This document shows positions 6,464-13,169 of a stretch of DNA of 15,584 nucleotides, piece after piece. The stretch comes from Acidobacteriota bacterium. Lineage in GTDB: Bacteria; Acidobacteriota; Terriglobia; Acidiferrales; UBA7541. The notes under the pieces were generated by a model. It had not been told where the DNA came from. It searched no databases and was given only the letters and a program-made list of their open reading frames with translations. The position numbers and the translations under genes are program-made. Position 1 is the stretch's first letter, and the number at the start of each line of letters is the position of its first letter. The stretch is from positions 1-15,584 of the forward strand of contig QHZC01000302.1 of assembly GCA_003224515.1 (NCBI GenBank), read 5' to 3'.

Positions 6464-7399
6464 ATGGCCGAATCCGCCCAAGCCTCTCCAGGCGTCAACA
6501 GTGGTCAACAATCTCATTCCTATCTGGTGTTCTCACTGCAGGTTTCACGGCCCGGACTGTGGAGCACCACGGCGCTCTTCTACCTCATGCCGCTCGGGAA
6601 CACAGATTTCTTGCATTCCGGCAAACTCTGGCTGGGATTATTTTTCGTGCTCTTCCCCCTCGGGTTTCTACTCTACGGCGTTAATGATATCGTGGACGCC
6701 GAGAACGATTCGCTGAACCCACGCAAAGGCACGTTCATGTTCGGCTCACGCGGGGCGCGCGAGCAGCTGGCAGCTTTGAAATGGCAGATTGTCGAGGTGC
6801 AAATCCCATTCGTGATCGCGTTCTATTTCTTCGTTGGGCCGCGCATTTTGTGTTGGTACGCCCTGCTTCTGCTGGCCGTCGGTCTCTACAATGCACCGGG
6901 CATCGGGTGGAAAGGCCGACCTCCTTTCGACGTGTTGATTCAGGCGAGCTACTTGCTCATTTTCGTGTTGAGCAGCTGGCTGAACAACGTCCCGCAACTC
7001 CCCTGGCAGAGCTTCTTGTTTGGCGCATTATTTGCCATGCACTCTCATATTTTCGGTGAGGTGATGGACATTGCGCCTGACCAACTGAGCGGACGGCGAA
7101 CGACGGCAAGATTGATCGGGAGAGTGCGTGCCAAATTCTTGATTGGAGCTTTCTTGTGCATTGAAACTGCCCTGGTGCAGTTCTACTTTCGGGACTGGAT
7201 CATCTCGGGCTTTCTGGCCTTCGGTGCGCTGTGGTTCTTGATCGATGCCACTTTACTGTGGAAAGACGACGCTTATAGTCCAGGAGAGATGCGTCTCTTC
7301 TTGTGGGGCTGGAACGCCGCCGCGCTGACGGGAATGTTCTGGAATCGGACCCACGGCACCCTTACGCACGTCGTCTCCGCCGCAGGACTTCTGCCGTGA
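6464..7399 (+). CDS. UbiA-superfamily prenyltransferase
   Basis: This encodes 311 residues, a multi-spanning membrane enzyme that moves a prenyl group from a pyrophosphate donor to an acceptor. Both Mg-binding Asp motifs are intact: NDIVDAEND (N74, D75, D78, D82) and DIAPD (D202, D206) followed by GRRTTA. About eight hydrophobic helices can be counted. The segment YNAPGIGWKGRPPFD recalls the carotenoid/lycopene-elongase and other non-ubiquinone branches, but I cannot fix the substrate. A TTG at 6455 would add three residues; ATG 6464 was chosen because a -10-like box lies at 6451-6456. The stop overlaps the GTG of cutC by 4 nt. Menaquinone, heme O, carotenoid or decaprenyl-phosphate ribose functions are all possible for this superfamily. 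Confidence 0.87.
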   Translation: MAESAQASPGVNSGQQSHSYLVFSLQVSRPGLWSTTALFYLMPLGNTDFLHSGKLWLGLFFVLFPLGFLLYGVNDIVDAENDSLNPRKGTFMFGSRGAREQLAALKWQIVEVQIPFVIAFYFFVGPRILCWYALLLLAVGLYNAPGIGWKGRPPFDVLIQASYLLIFVLSSWLNNVPQLPWQSFLFGALFAMHSHIFGEVMDIAPDQLSGRRTTARLIGRVRAKFLIGAFLCIETALVQFYFRDWIISGFLAFGALWFLIDATLLWKDDAYSPGEMRLFLWGWNAAALTGMFWNRTHGTLTHVVSAAGLLP

Positions 7400-8121
7400 G
7401 CCGGAAATGCCTGCTCGAAATCAGCGTGGAGACTGTTGAAACTGCGATGGCAGCGGAACGCGGCGGCGCAGACCGCATCGAGCTTTGCGGAAATCTATCC
7501 ATGGGCGGAATTACGCCGGGTGCGGAGCTCCTTCGCACGGTGCGGGCACAAGTTCGCATTCCTATTTTCTCCATGGTGCGGCCACGCGCAGGAGACTTCG
7601 CTTATTCGAGCGCGGAATTCGCGGAGATGAAACGGGCGATTTCGGCCGCGAAAGAGTCCGGAATAAACGGGATGGTGCTGGGCATGCTGACGAAAGACGG
7701 ACGCGTGGACCGCCGGCGAACGTTGGAACTGACCGAACTGGCGCGGCCCTTGCCGGTGACGTATCACCGCGCGTTCGACGAAGTCGCCGATTTACACCAA
7801 GCGCTCGAAGACGTGATACAAAGCGGCGCGAAAAGAATCCTGACGTCTGGCGGCGCGGAAAGCGCGCTAGAGGGAGCGGGGGCGCTCGCCAAACTTATCG
7901 AAGCAGCGGGGGCGCGGATCGTCATTGTGCCAGGAGCGGGAATCAGCGGCGCGAATATCACGGAAGCGGCGCGGCGAACGAGAGCGCGCGAGTTTCACTC
8001 TGGTCTGAGCGCGGCTCTTCCCTATGGCAGCACCGAGTACCAGAAGTTTGAAGCGGAAGTACGCAAATTGGCAGAGCAAATTGCGCGAATCAGCCAGACT
8101 CAGCCCGAATTTCGAAGTTGA
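7396..8121 (+). CDS. cutC: CutC-family protein
   Basis: This encodes 241 residues with a TIM-barrel fold, close to the usual length of about 240-250. Family signatures run in order: LEISVETVETA, ADRIELCGNL, GGITPG, FSMVRPRAGDFAYS, YHRAFDE, RILTSGG and IVPGAGIS. It begins with GTG at 7396, which overlaps the UbiA stop by 4 nt, so the two are translationally coupled; an upstream in-frame extension would lie inside the UbiA gene. CutC was first named for copper tolerance in E. coli, but that role is disputed and its biochemical function is not settled. A copper ATPase lies 5 kb away, but with several unrelated genes between, so I do not take it as support for a copper role. The C-terminal end is a polar tail. 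Confidence 0.92.
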   Translation: MSRKCLLEISVETVETAMAAERGGADRIELCGNLSMGGITPGAELLRTVRAQVRIPIFSMVRPRAGDFAYSSAEFAEMKRAISAAKESGINGMVLGMLTKDGRVDRRRTLELTELARPLPVTYHRAFDEVADLHQALEDVIQSGAKRILTSGGAESALEGAGALAKLIEAAGARIVIVPGAGISGANITEAARRTRAREFHSGLSAALPYGSTEYQKFEAEVRKLAEQIARISQTQPEFRS

Positions 8122-8316
8122 GGGAATGAGAGAACAGCGTGACTGGTGATTTCGCGGCAACTCTGTGTGCGAGTCCGGTAATCGGAAAGGTGACGGCTAG
8201 TACCCGGATATCCGATAGGCGCGTTGGGGGTGATTTCGAATTGAAAACATCACCGCGCTCATCCACCCATTCGACGATGCGGGCTTCCGTGTATCGTCAC
8301 AGTCTTTTTCACGTCT

Positions 8317-8640
8317 TTACAGGCAATCGAATTGTTTTCTCGTCGGGATTGGGTTCGCTTTCAGTCTGATCGAGGTGCAGCCCATCTGCCGGCAATCAAG
8401 CGTCGTGTGCTTAATCCATTGGCGAAGCGACTGGTCATGCCGCAACGCCTGCCGAATACAGAGGCCAAAGTATCCTGTGTTTGTATTCACGAAACCGGGA
8501 GAAATTCCTCGATTGCGACCATGACCATGAATCAGTGTCAGTTCGTCTTCACCCATCTCCCAAGTCTGCTGCACAATTTTGCCAAGAGTTCCATTGAACA
8601 CGATCTCAGCCGGATGGTAGCCGTGAAGGTCAATCTCCAT
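8317..8640 (-). CDS. Small Smr-domain protein
   Basis: This encodes 107 residues made almost only of an Smr domain, as at the C-terminus of MutS2. It opens with EIDLHGYHPAE, the LDLHG-type motif, and carries LTLIHGHGRNRG (about 35-46), the HGxG loop linked to nuclease or nucleic-acid binding activity in the family. After that loop comes an uncommon insertion rich in Gly, Asn and Thr (about 48-58) before the helix CIRQAL. The start is well supported by GGGAGGG at 8652-8646, 5 nt before the ATG. It has its own promoter candidate at 8757-8785. It lies downstream of ftsZ on the same strand, about 310 nt away, and is convergent with cutC. It may act on structured DNA or RNA. Its target is unknown. 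Confidence 0.75.
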   Translation of the reverse strand: MEIDLHGYHPAEIVFNGTLGKIVQQTWEMGEDELTLIHGHGRNRGISPGFVNTNTGYFGLCIRQALRHDQSLRQWIKHTTLDCRQMGCTSIRLKANPIPTRKQFDCL

Positions 8641-8645
8641 CTTTT

Positions 8646-8652
8646 CCCTCCC
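8646..8652 (-). promoter_or_regulatory. Shine-Dalgarno of the Smr gene
   Basis: GGGAGGG on the minus strand, 5 nt before ATG 8640. It settles the start of this short gene. Confidence 0.65.
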
Positions 8653-8756
8653 GGTTCGCTCGGACCAGCAGCTAACAGGGTGTCACCAAACAAAGAATAG
8701 CGCTCAGAAATCGTATCCGAGATTCTGATGGACGCACGCTTCTGTCCGGGGAATCA

Positions 8757-8785
8757 ATCATAACCCACACGACCTCGCTGGTCAG
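8757..8785 (-). promoter_or_regulatory. Sigma-70-like promoter upstream of the Smr gene
   Basis: On the minus strand CTGACC (8785-8780) is followed after exactly 17 nt by TATGAT (8762-8757). Transcription would begin near 8750, giving a leader of about 110 nt before the Smr start codon. Confidence 0.45.
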
Positions 8786-8873
8786 TGTCAGTGGATGTAC
8801 GGTCCGGCAATCGGAAGCTGACCCGCTAACCTCCTGGGAAACGATTGCGCAAACATGGCAGCTTGATGAGGCG

Positions 8874-8929
8874 AAAAATAAAACAGCGGCCCGCCTCCCC
8901 GACAAGAGTCGCGGTAAACGCCAGGCGAG
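8874..8929 (-). terminator. Candidate intrinsic terminator after ftsZ
   Basis: On the minus strand CTCGCCT (8929-8923) can pair with AGGCGGG (8896-8890, one G-U pair). Inside lies a perfect small hairpin CGAC-TCTT-GTCG (8911-8900). A T-rich tract, TTTTATTTTT (8883-8874), follows 6 nt after the outer stem. The stem is interrupted and the gap to the T-tract is long, so this is only a candidate. Confidence 0.4.
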
Positions 8930-8951
8930 CTGCATACGTGTGCGAAACGGG

Positions 8952-10106
8952 CTAGGCTTTTTGGGCCTGGCGGCGGAGGAATGTCGGCACGTCCAGATCG
9001 TCGGCGGGAACATCCGGGCTGACTTCGCGGACGCTCTGCTGGACCTGGTGGACGGCGTTCGGCAAGGCCTGCTGCATCGGCATGTCTGGAATTTCGCGGC
9101 CAGCCTTCCACGTCTTCGGCAAGAACGATTGCTTCTGGTGGATGTTTTTCTTATTGGCGTCCTTGAAGCCCGCGGCGATGACGGTAATCTTCACAGAGTC
9201 CTTCATGTTGTCATCCTGCACGGCGCCAAAAATGATGTTGGCATTCTCGTGCGCGGCCTTTTGAATGACGCTCGACGCTTCGTGGACTTCATGCAGCGTG
9301 AGGCTCGAGCTGCCGGAAATGTTGATGAGGATGCCCTGCGCTCCCTGGATGGAATTGTCTTCGAGAAGCGGGCTGGCAATGGCGCGGTTCGCGGCATCCA
9401 CGGCGCGGTTCGTTCCCGTCGCCACTGCGGTGCCCATGACGGCGTAGCCCTGGCCGTGCATGATGGCTTTTACATCGGCAAAGTCGCGATTGATGATGCC
9501 GGGCACGGTGATGATGTCCGAGATGCCCTGCACCGCCTGGCGAAGAATGTCGTCGGCGATGCGGAAGGCGTCGAAGAAGCTGGTGCCCCGCTCGACAGTG
9601 TCCATCAGGCGTTCGTTGGGGATGACGATAACGGTGTCAACGGCGCCGATGAGTTCTTGAAGGGCTTGCTCGGCTTGCGTCATGCGGCGCTTGCCTTCGA
9701 AGGCGAATGGTTTCGTGACAACGGCGACGCTCAAGGCGCCTAATTCGCTGGCGAGCGAAGCGACCACGGGCGCCGCGCCGCTGCCGGTGCCTCCGCCGAG
9801 GCCGGACGTAATAAAAATCATGTCCGAGCCTTCCAACGCTTCGATGATTTTCTCCGTGTCTTCGAGCGCAGCTTTGCGGCCGACCTCGGGATTGGCGCCT
9901 GCGCCGAGGCCTTTGGTTAGTTTGGCGCCGAGTTGCAGCTTGATGGGCGCTTGCGAAAGCTTGAGCGCCTGCAAGTCGGTGTTGGCGGTGATAAATTCCA
10001 CACCTTCGACCTTGGCGCGAATCATGCGGTTGACGGCGTTGCAGCCGCCGCCTCGCTGAAGCTCCTCGCTGAAGCTCATCCGGATTCCTGCTTCTCTTGT
10101 CGTCAT
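8952..10106 (-). CDS. ftsZ: Cell-division GTPase FtsZ, with an abnormal N-terminus
   Basis: FtsZ polymerises with GTP to form the Z-ring. This frame encodes 384 residues. The tubulin signature GGGTGSG is at 104-110, and the T7 loop NRDFADV starts at N206. The C-terminal tail has DDLDVPTFLRR, the peptide that binds FtsA. The oddity is the start: FtsZ normally has a strand IKVIGVGG leading into GGGxNAVNRMI. Here the latter is preceded by IRMSFSEELQR, so the first strand and the first glycines are absent. No other frame encodes the missing piece. At this point the DNA has a perfect 13-bp tandem repeat (10051-10076). ATG 10106 or ATG 10079 could be the start; both give the same defect. The gene is 46 nt after ftsA and last in the cluster. 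Identity is certain, but normal activity is doubtful if the sequence is correct. Confidence 0.95.
   Translation of the reverse strand: MTTREAGIRMSFSEELQRGGGCNAVNRMIRAKVEGVEFITANTDLQALKLSQAPIKLQLGAKLTKGLGAGANPEVGRKAALEDTEKIIEALEGSDMIFITSGLGGGTGSGAAPVVASLASELGALSVAVVTKPFAFEGKRRMTQAEQALQELIGAVDTVIVIPNERLMDTVERGTSFFDAFRIADDILRQAVQGISDIITVPGIINRDFADVKAIMHGQGYAVMGTAVATGTNRAVDAANRAIASPLLEDNSIQGAQGILINISGSSSLTLHEVHEASSVIQKAAHENANIIFGAVQDDNMKDSVKITVIAAGFKDANKKNIHQKQSFLPKTWKAGREIPDMPMQQALPNAVHQVQQSVREVSPDVPADDLDVPTFLRRQAQKA
10051..10076. repeat. Perfect 13-bp tandem repeat in the 5' part of ftsZ
   Basis: CCTCGCTGAAGCT occurs twice in direct contact (10051-10063 and 10064-10076). Thirteen is not a multiple of three, so the copies are read in different frames. 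It sits exactly where the normal first strand of FtsZ is missing. Confidence 0.9.
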
Positions 10107-10152
10107 TTCTTTCCCAACCTTCTCCAGTATCGCTTGCAGCTCCCGGGCAGAG

Positions 10153-11328
10153 TCACGAGGCGCCGGCGAACATGGCTTTCAATTTTGATACCAGATTTCC
10201 CGTGCGCTGGGGCGCAGAGCGCCGCGTCTTCGCGCCACACAAAACGAGTCCGACTACGGTTGCATATTCCGGCTGCGCCACCTGTTCCGGCAGATCAGCC
10301 AAGCCTTTCGGTTCCGCGACGCGGACCGGCAGATGGAAGGACTGTTCGGCCAGTTCATCCAAGCCGTGGAGCCGTGCGCCGCCGCCCGCCAGGACAAATC
10401 CGGCGGGGATCTGGCCGTCAAGCCCGGCGCGCTGCAAATCGTCGTGAATCAGCGAAAGCAATTCGACGGCGCGCGGCTCGATGATATCCGTCAGCATGTG
10501 CGCAAACATTGCGCCGTTTCCCTGCATGAAGGCGGAAGCAGCGCAGCCGTGGCGGCGCTTAAGCCTTTCCGCTTCAGGGATCGGCGTGCGCAAACCGACG
10601 GCGAGATCATTCGTGAAGTGATCGCCGCCAATGGCAACCGCGCTGCTGTGACGCACCACGCCACCGCCAAATACAAGCAGTTCCGTGGTGCCTCCGCCGA
10701 TGTCCAACAGGCAGCAGCCGAGATCGCGCTCGTCCTGCGTGAGGCAAGATTCCGCGGAAGCCAGCGGTTCGAGAACGGTATCGGTGATGAGGATGCCGGC
10801 CTTGTTCGCTGCGGTGACGAGATTCTGCGTGGCGGCAATGGAGGAAGTCACGAGATGAACGTTCACTTCCAGCCGCTGACCGACCATGCCGACGGCGTCG
10901 CGTATGCCGTTCTGCGCATCCACGATGAATTCATGCGGGAGGACGTGAAGGACTTCGCGATCTTCCGGAAGCGAGATGTTGCGGGCGGCATCCACGGCAC
11001 GGTGCACGTCTTCGCGCTCGATGTCACGCGGCCGCTGTCCCAGCGCGATGCCGCCACGGCTGTTTACACCGCGCACATGGCCTCCGGCCACCCCGACGAG
11101 TGCTTCTTCCACGGGCACATTCGCCACGCTTTCAGCCTCTTCGACCGCACGGCGGATGGAACTCACCGTGGAATCAAGATTGACGATCAGGCCTTTGCGC
11201 AGGCCCTTGGACTCCGCCGCGCCGAGCGCCAGAAACTTCACGGCTTCGCCTTCGACTTCCGCGATCAGCACGCAGGTTTTCGTGCTGCCGATGTCCAGCC
11301 CAACTAGGTATTTGTCTTTCTTCGCCAA
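10153..11328 (-). CDS. ftsA: Cell-division protein FtsA, actin-like FtsZ membrane anchor
   Basis: FtsA binds the FtsZ tail and holds the Z-ring to the membrane. This frame encodes 391 residues. Visible are the phosphate-1 motif VGLDIGSTKT near the start, the FtsA-specific 1C/SHS2 region in the first half, CLLDIGGGTTE (phosphate 2), the adenosine-region motif VLAGGGARLHG, and a C-terminal amphipathic helix (NLVSKLKAMFA) that enters the membrane. The start is TTG 11328, with AGGAG 7 nt upstream. After PIPEAERLKRRHGC (C262) the segment 263-278 is short and unusual; in typical homologues this place holds roughly 28 residues, with an acidic part and a VGG-type turn, before the ILSEIIEPR-like helix. 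The gene follows ftsQ by 21 nt and precedes ftsZ by 46 nt. Identity is secure. Confidence 0.95.
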   Translation of the reverse strand: MAKKDKYLVGLDIGSTKTCVLIAEVEGEAVKFLALGAAESKGLRKGLIVNLDSTVSSIRRAVEEAESVANVPVEEALVGVAGGHVRGVNSRGGIALGQRPRDIEREDVHRAVDAARNISLPEDREVLHVLPHEFIVDAQNGIRDAVGMVGQRLEVNVHLVTSSIAATQNLVTAANKAGILITDTVLEPLASAESCLTQDERDLGCCLLDIGGGTTELLVFGGGVVRHSSAVAIGGDHFTNDLAVGLRTPIPEAERLKRRHGCAASAFMQGNGAMFAHMLTDIIEPRAVELLSLIHDDLQRAGLDGQIPAGFVLAGGGARLHGLDELAEQSFHLPVRVAEPKGLADLPEQVAQPEYATVVGLVLCGAKTRRSAPQRTGNLVSKLKAMFAGAS

Positions 11329-11335
11329 GCTGTCG

Positions 11336-11340
11336 CTCCT
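11336..11340 (-). promoter_or_regulatory. Shine-Dalgarno that decides the TTG start of ftsA
   Basis: AGGAG on the minus strand lies 7 nt before TTG 11328. No ATG in a family-consistent position exists nearby. The rare start codon may keep FtsA low relative to FtsZ. Confidence 0.7.
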
Positions 11341-11349
11341 GCGATTAAG

Positions 11350-12273
11350 CTATTTTGCCCTCGTCGCGGTCGTGTCGGGATTCACGACCACTTGCCGCGA
11401 ATATTGCAAATCGATGGACTGCACGCGGCCGGCGTTTGCCTGCCACTGCGAAAAATTGTCGACCAGCATCTTGTATTTGCCGGTGAACTCACTCGAACCG
11501 AAGTGAATCGTTACGGCTTGCGAGTCGTTGGCACTCGCAAGGCCGGTCATCACCACGCGCAAATCTTTCGGGTTTGAGAGGTCGATCTCACTCACGCGAT
11601 CGGATGAGCCGCCGCGCACGAGATCGACATCCTTCATGAATTCCTCATACGTTTGCATGCGCTTTTCCCGCTGCTCTCGCGGGAGGTCCTCCGAAACGCC
11701 GGTGACGATCGGAAAATGCAGGTCTTCGCCCCGCGGGCGGTCGAGGATGACCCCATGCGCGTCAATCAGCGCCAGTTCGTTGCCGTTCCGGGCAAACGCC
11801 ACCGGAGTGCGCTCCGTCAGCTCGATGCGAAGACGATTCGGAAGGATGCGCTGCACGCTGGCGGATTCAACCCAAGGAATCTGTTCCAGTTGACTCCGGC
11901 GGGCGTCCAGAGGGACGCGTAGAACACTCCGGCTTCGGTCGCGAACAAATTGCTGGAGCACCGCTTCGCGGCTGACGATACGATTGCCGTTCAATTCGAT
12001 CTGATCCGGCTTCAGCAGCAGCATGCTGGGCGAATACAGAAGAAACCGCGTTCCGTAAACGGCCGCGGTCATACCCGCGACGCTGACAAAACTCAAAACC
12101 AGTACCCGCCGATAGAACGGCCAGCCTCGCCCGCTGAATTTCTTGCGGCGGATTTCGACCGGCTTCTGGCGGCGCAGGTAACGCGGCTCATCGTCGGCAA
12201 TCAACTCCGGCCGATAGGAATCGGCCTCTGCCGCCGCAGACGCATTCCGCTGTATGGCCTTCACGCGTTCCAA
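11350..12273 (-). CDS. ftsQ: Cell-division protein FtsQ/DivIB
   Basis: FtsQ is a bitopic inner-membrane protein that links the FtsB-FtsL pair to the divisome. This frame encodes 307 residues. A basic cytoplasmic part (1-56, with RRQKPVEIRRKK) leads into one membrane helix (about 57-74). The POTRA domain begins near 87 (QIELNGNRIVSREAVLQQF), and the periplasmic FtsQ/DivIB domain follows with WVESASVQRILPNRLRIELTERTPVA. TTG 12273 was chosen because GAGGTGG (12284-12278) precedes it at good distance. GTG 12264, overlapping the murB stop as GTGA, is a fair alternative. No ddl gene stands between murB and ftsQ. The C-terminal third is less conserved, as usual for this family. Confidence 0.92.
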   Translation of the reverse strand: MERVKAIQRNASAAAEADSYRPELIADDEPRYLRRQKPVEIRRKKFSGRGWPFYRRVLVLSFVSVAGMTAAVYGTRFLLYSPSMLLLKPDQIELNGNRIVSREAVLQQFVRDRSRSVLRVPLDARRSQLEQIPWVESASVQRILPNRLRIELTERTPVAFARNGNELALIDAHGVILDRPRGEDLHFPIVTGVSEDLPREQREKRMQTYEEFMKDVDLVRGGSSDRVSEIDLSNPKDLRVVMTGLASANDSQAVTIHFGSSEFTGKYKMLVDNFSQWQANAGRVQSIDLQYSRQVVVNPDTTATRAK

Positions 12274-13169
12274 ACGACCACCTCGTTCTCAAGACTCACA
12301 CCGTACGTTTTCCCCACGCGTTCGCGCACGTCGGCGATCAAAGCCAGCATGTCTTTGGCCGAGGCACGGCCGGCATTCACGAAGAAATTGGCGTGACGGT
12401 CGCTGACGCGGGCGTCGCCCACAGACAGGCCTTTAAGTCCTAATTCATCGATCATGCGACCCGCGGAGGCGCCTGGAGGATTTTTGAAGATGCAGCCGGC
12501 GCTTTTCTGGCCGAGCGGCTGGCTCGAGCGCCGTTTTTCGTTGCAGATACGAATCCCTTGAAGAATTTCTTTGAACGGTTTGGAGGGTAGTTCCAGAATC
12601 ACCGCGAGCATCATATCATCCGGCGCAAAAGAAGTGTGTCGGTATTCGAAAGAAATTTGATCGTCCCGGAGGATTTCAAGCTTCCGGCCGGCTGCCCGGT
12701 AGAGCCTCACTTCTCGCACATAGCTGCCGATTTGCATGCCGTAGGCCCCGGCATTCATCCGCAGAGCACCTCCGACGGTGCCGGGGACACCGATGAGTCC
12801 TTCCATGCCGCCAAGGTCATTCTTCGCACAGAGGGTGATCATGCGGCCAAGGTCTGCCGCGGCGTCGACGTGCGCAAGGTTGCCATCGAGCACGACATCA
12901 GGTTCCGGACGGACGAGTTGCAGGACCACCCATGGCAATTCGCCATCGCCCACCAGCAGGTTCGAACCTCCGCCGAGGAACTTATACACTACGCGGTTTT
13001 CGTCGAGCAGATTCAGAAGGTCCGGAAGGCTTTCGTGCTTTTTGATGCGGAGCAAGTCCGTCTTCCCGCCGATGCCCAGCGAAGTAAGGCCGGCAAGGGG
13101 GGTCCCTGGCTGCAGATCGACATGCATTTCCGCGAGCTTGGCAACGATCCTGAGATCACGAATGCGCAT
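12261..13169 (-). CDS. murB: UDP-N-acetylenolpyruvoylglucosamine reductase MurB
   Basis: MurB uses NADPH and FAD to reduce enolpyruvyl-UDP-GlcNAc to UDP-MurNAc in the cytoplasm. From ATG 13169 it encodes 302 residues. FAD-binding motifs are visible: LGIGGKTDLL, FLGGGSNLLVGD and GVPGTVGGALRMNAGAYG. The catalytic Arg lies in EYRHTSF. The position of the E. coli proton-donor Ser is Cys226 here (KSAGCIFKNP), a replacement I believe is common in the family. The C-terminal HANFFVNAGRASAKDM matches type MurB ends. An in-frame ATG at 13211 would extend it by 14 residues and enlarge the overlap with murC from 14 to 56 nt; neither start has a strong Shine-Dalgarno. It overlaps ftsQ by 13 nt. Confidence 0.94.
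   Translation of the reverse strand: MRIRDLRIVAKLAEMHVDLQPGTPLAGLTSLGIGGKTDLLRIKKHESLPDLLNLLDENRVVYKFLGGGSNLLVGDGELPWVVLQLVRPEPDVVLDGNLAHVDAAADLGRMITLCAKNDLGGMEGLIGVPGTVGGALRMNAGAYGMQIGSYVREVRLYRAAGRKLEILRDDQISFEYRHTSFAPDDMMLAVILELPSKPFKEILQGIRICNEKRRSSQPLGQKSAGCIFKNPPGASAGRMIDELGLKGLSVGDARVSDRHANFFVNAGRASAKDMLALIADVRERVGKTYGVSLENEVVVWNA

Larger units (their letters stand above)
8641..8951. other. Intergenic stretch between ftsZ and the Smr gene
   Basis: These 311 bases carry no convincing gene. They hold, on the minus strand, a candidate ftsZ terminator (8874-8929), a sigma-70-like promoter (8757-8785) and the Shine-Dalgarno sequence of the Smr gene (8646-8652). Open frames that cross this stretch overlap ftsZ in other frames and look like shadows. 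Confidence 0.55.

Noticed and set aside
7396..8121. CutC as functional partner of the copper ATPase
   Set aside because: The genes are about 5 kb apart with unrelated genes between them, and the copper role of CutC is disputed.
8205..8253. Palindrome CGGATATCCG and an AT-rich hairpin after cutC
   Set aside because: The stems are short and no T-run follows at the right place, so I could not support a terminator or a site.
8940..9743. Long plus-strand open frame (267 codons) opposite ftsZ
   Set aside because: It lies fully antisense to a clear ftsZ, with composition typical of a shadow frame in GC-rich DNA and no recognisable domain.
10333..11307. Long plus-strand open frame (324 codons) opposite ftsA
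   Set aside because: Antisense to ftsA; Asp/His/Arg/Gly-rich shadow with no domain and no supporting start signal.
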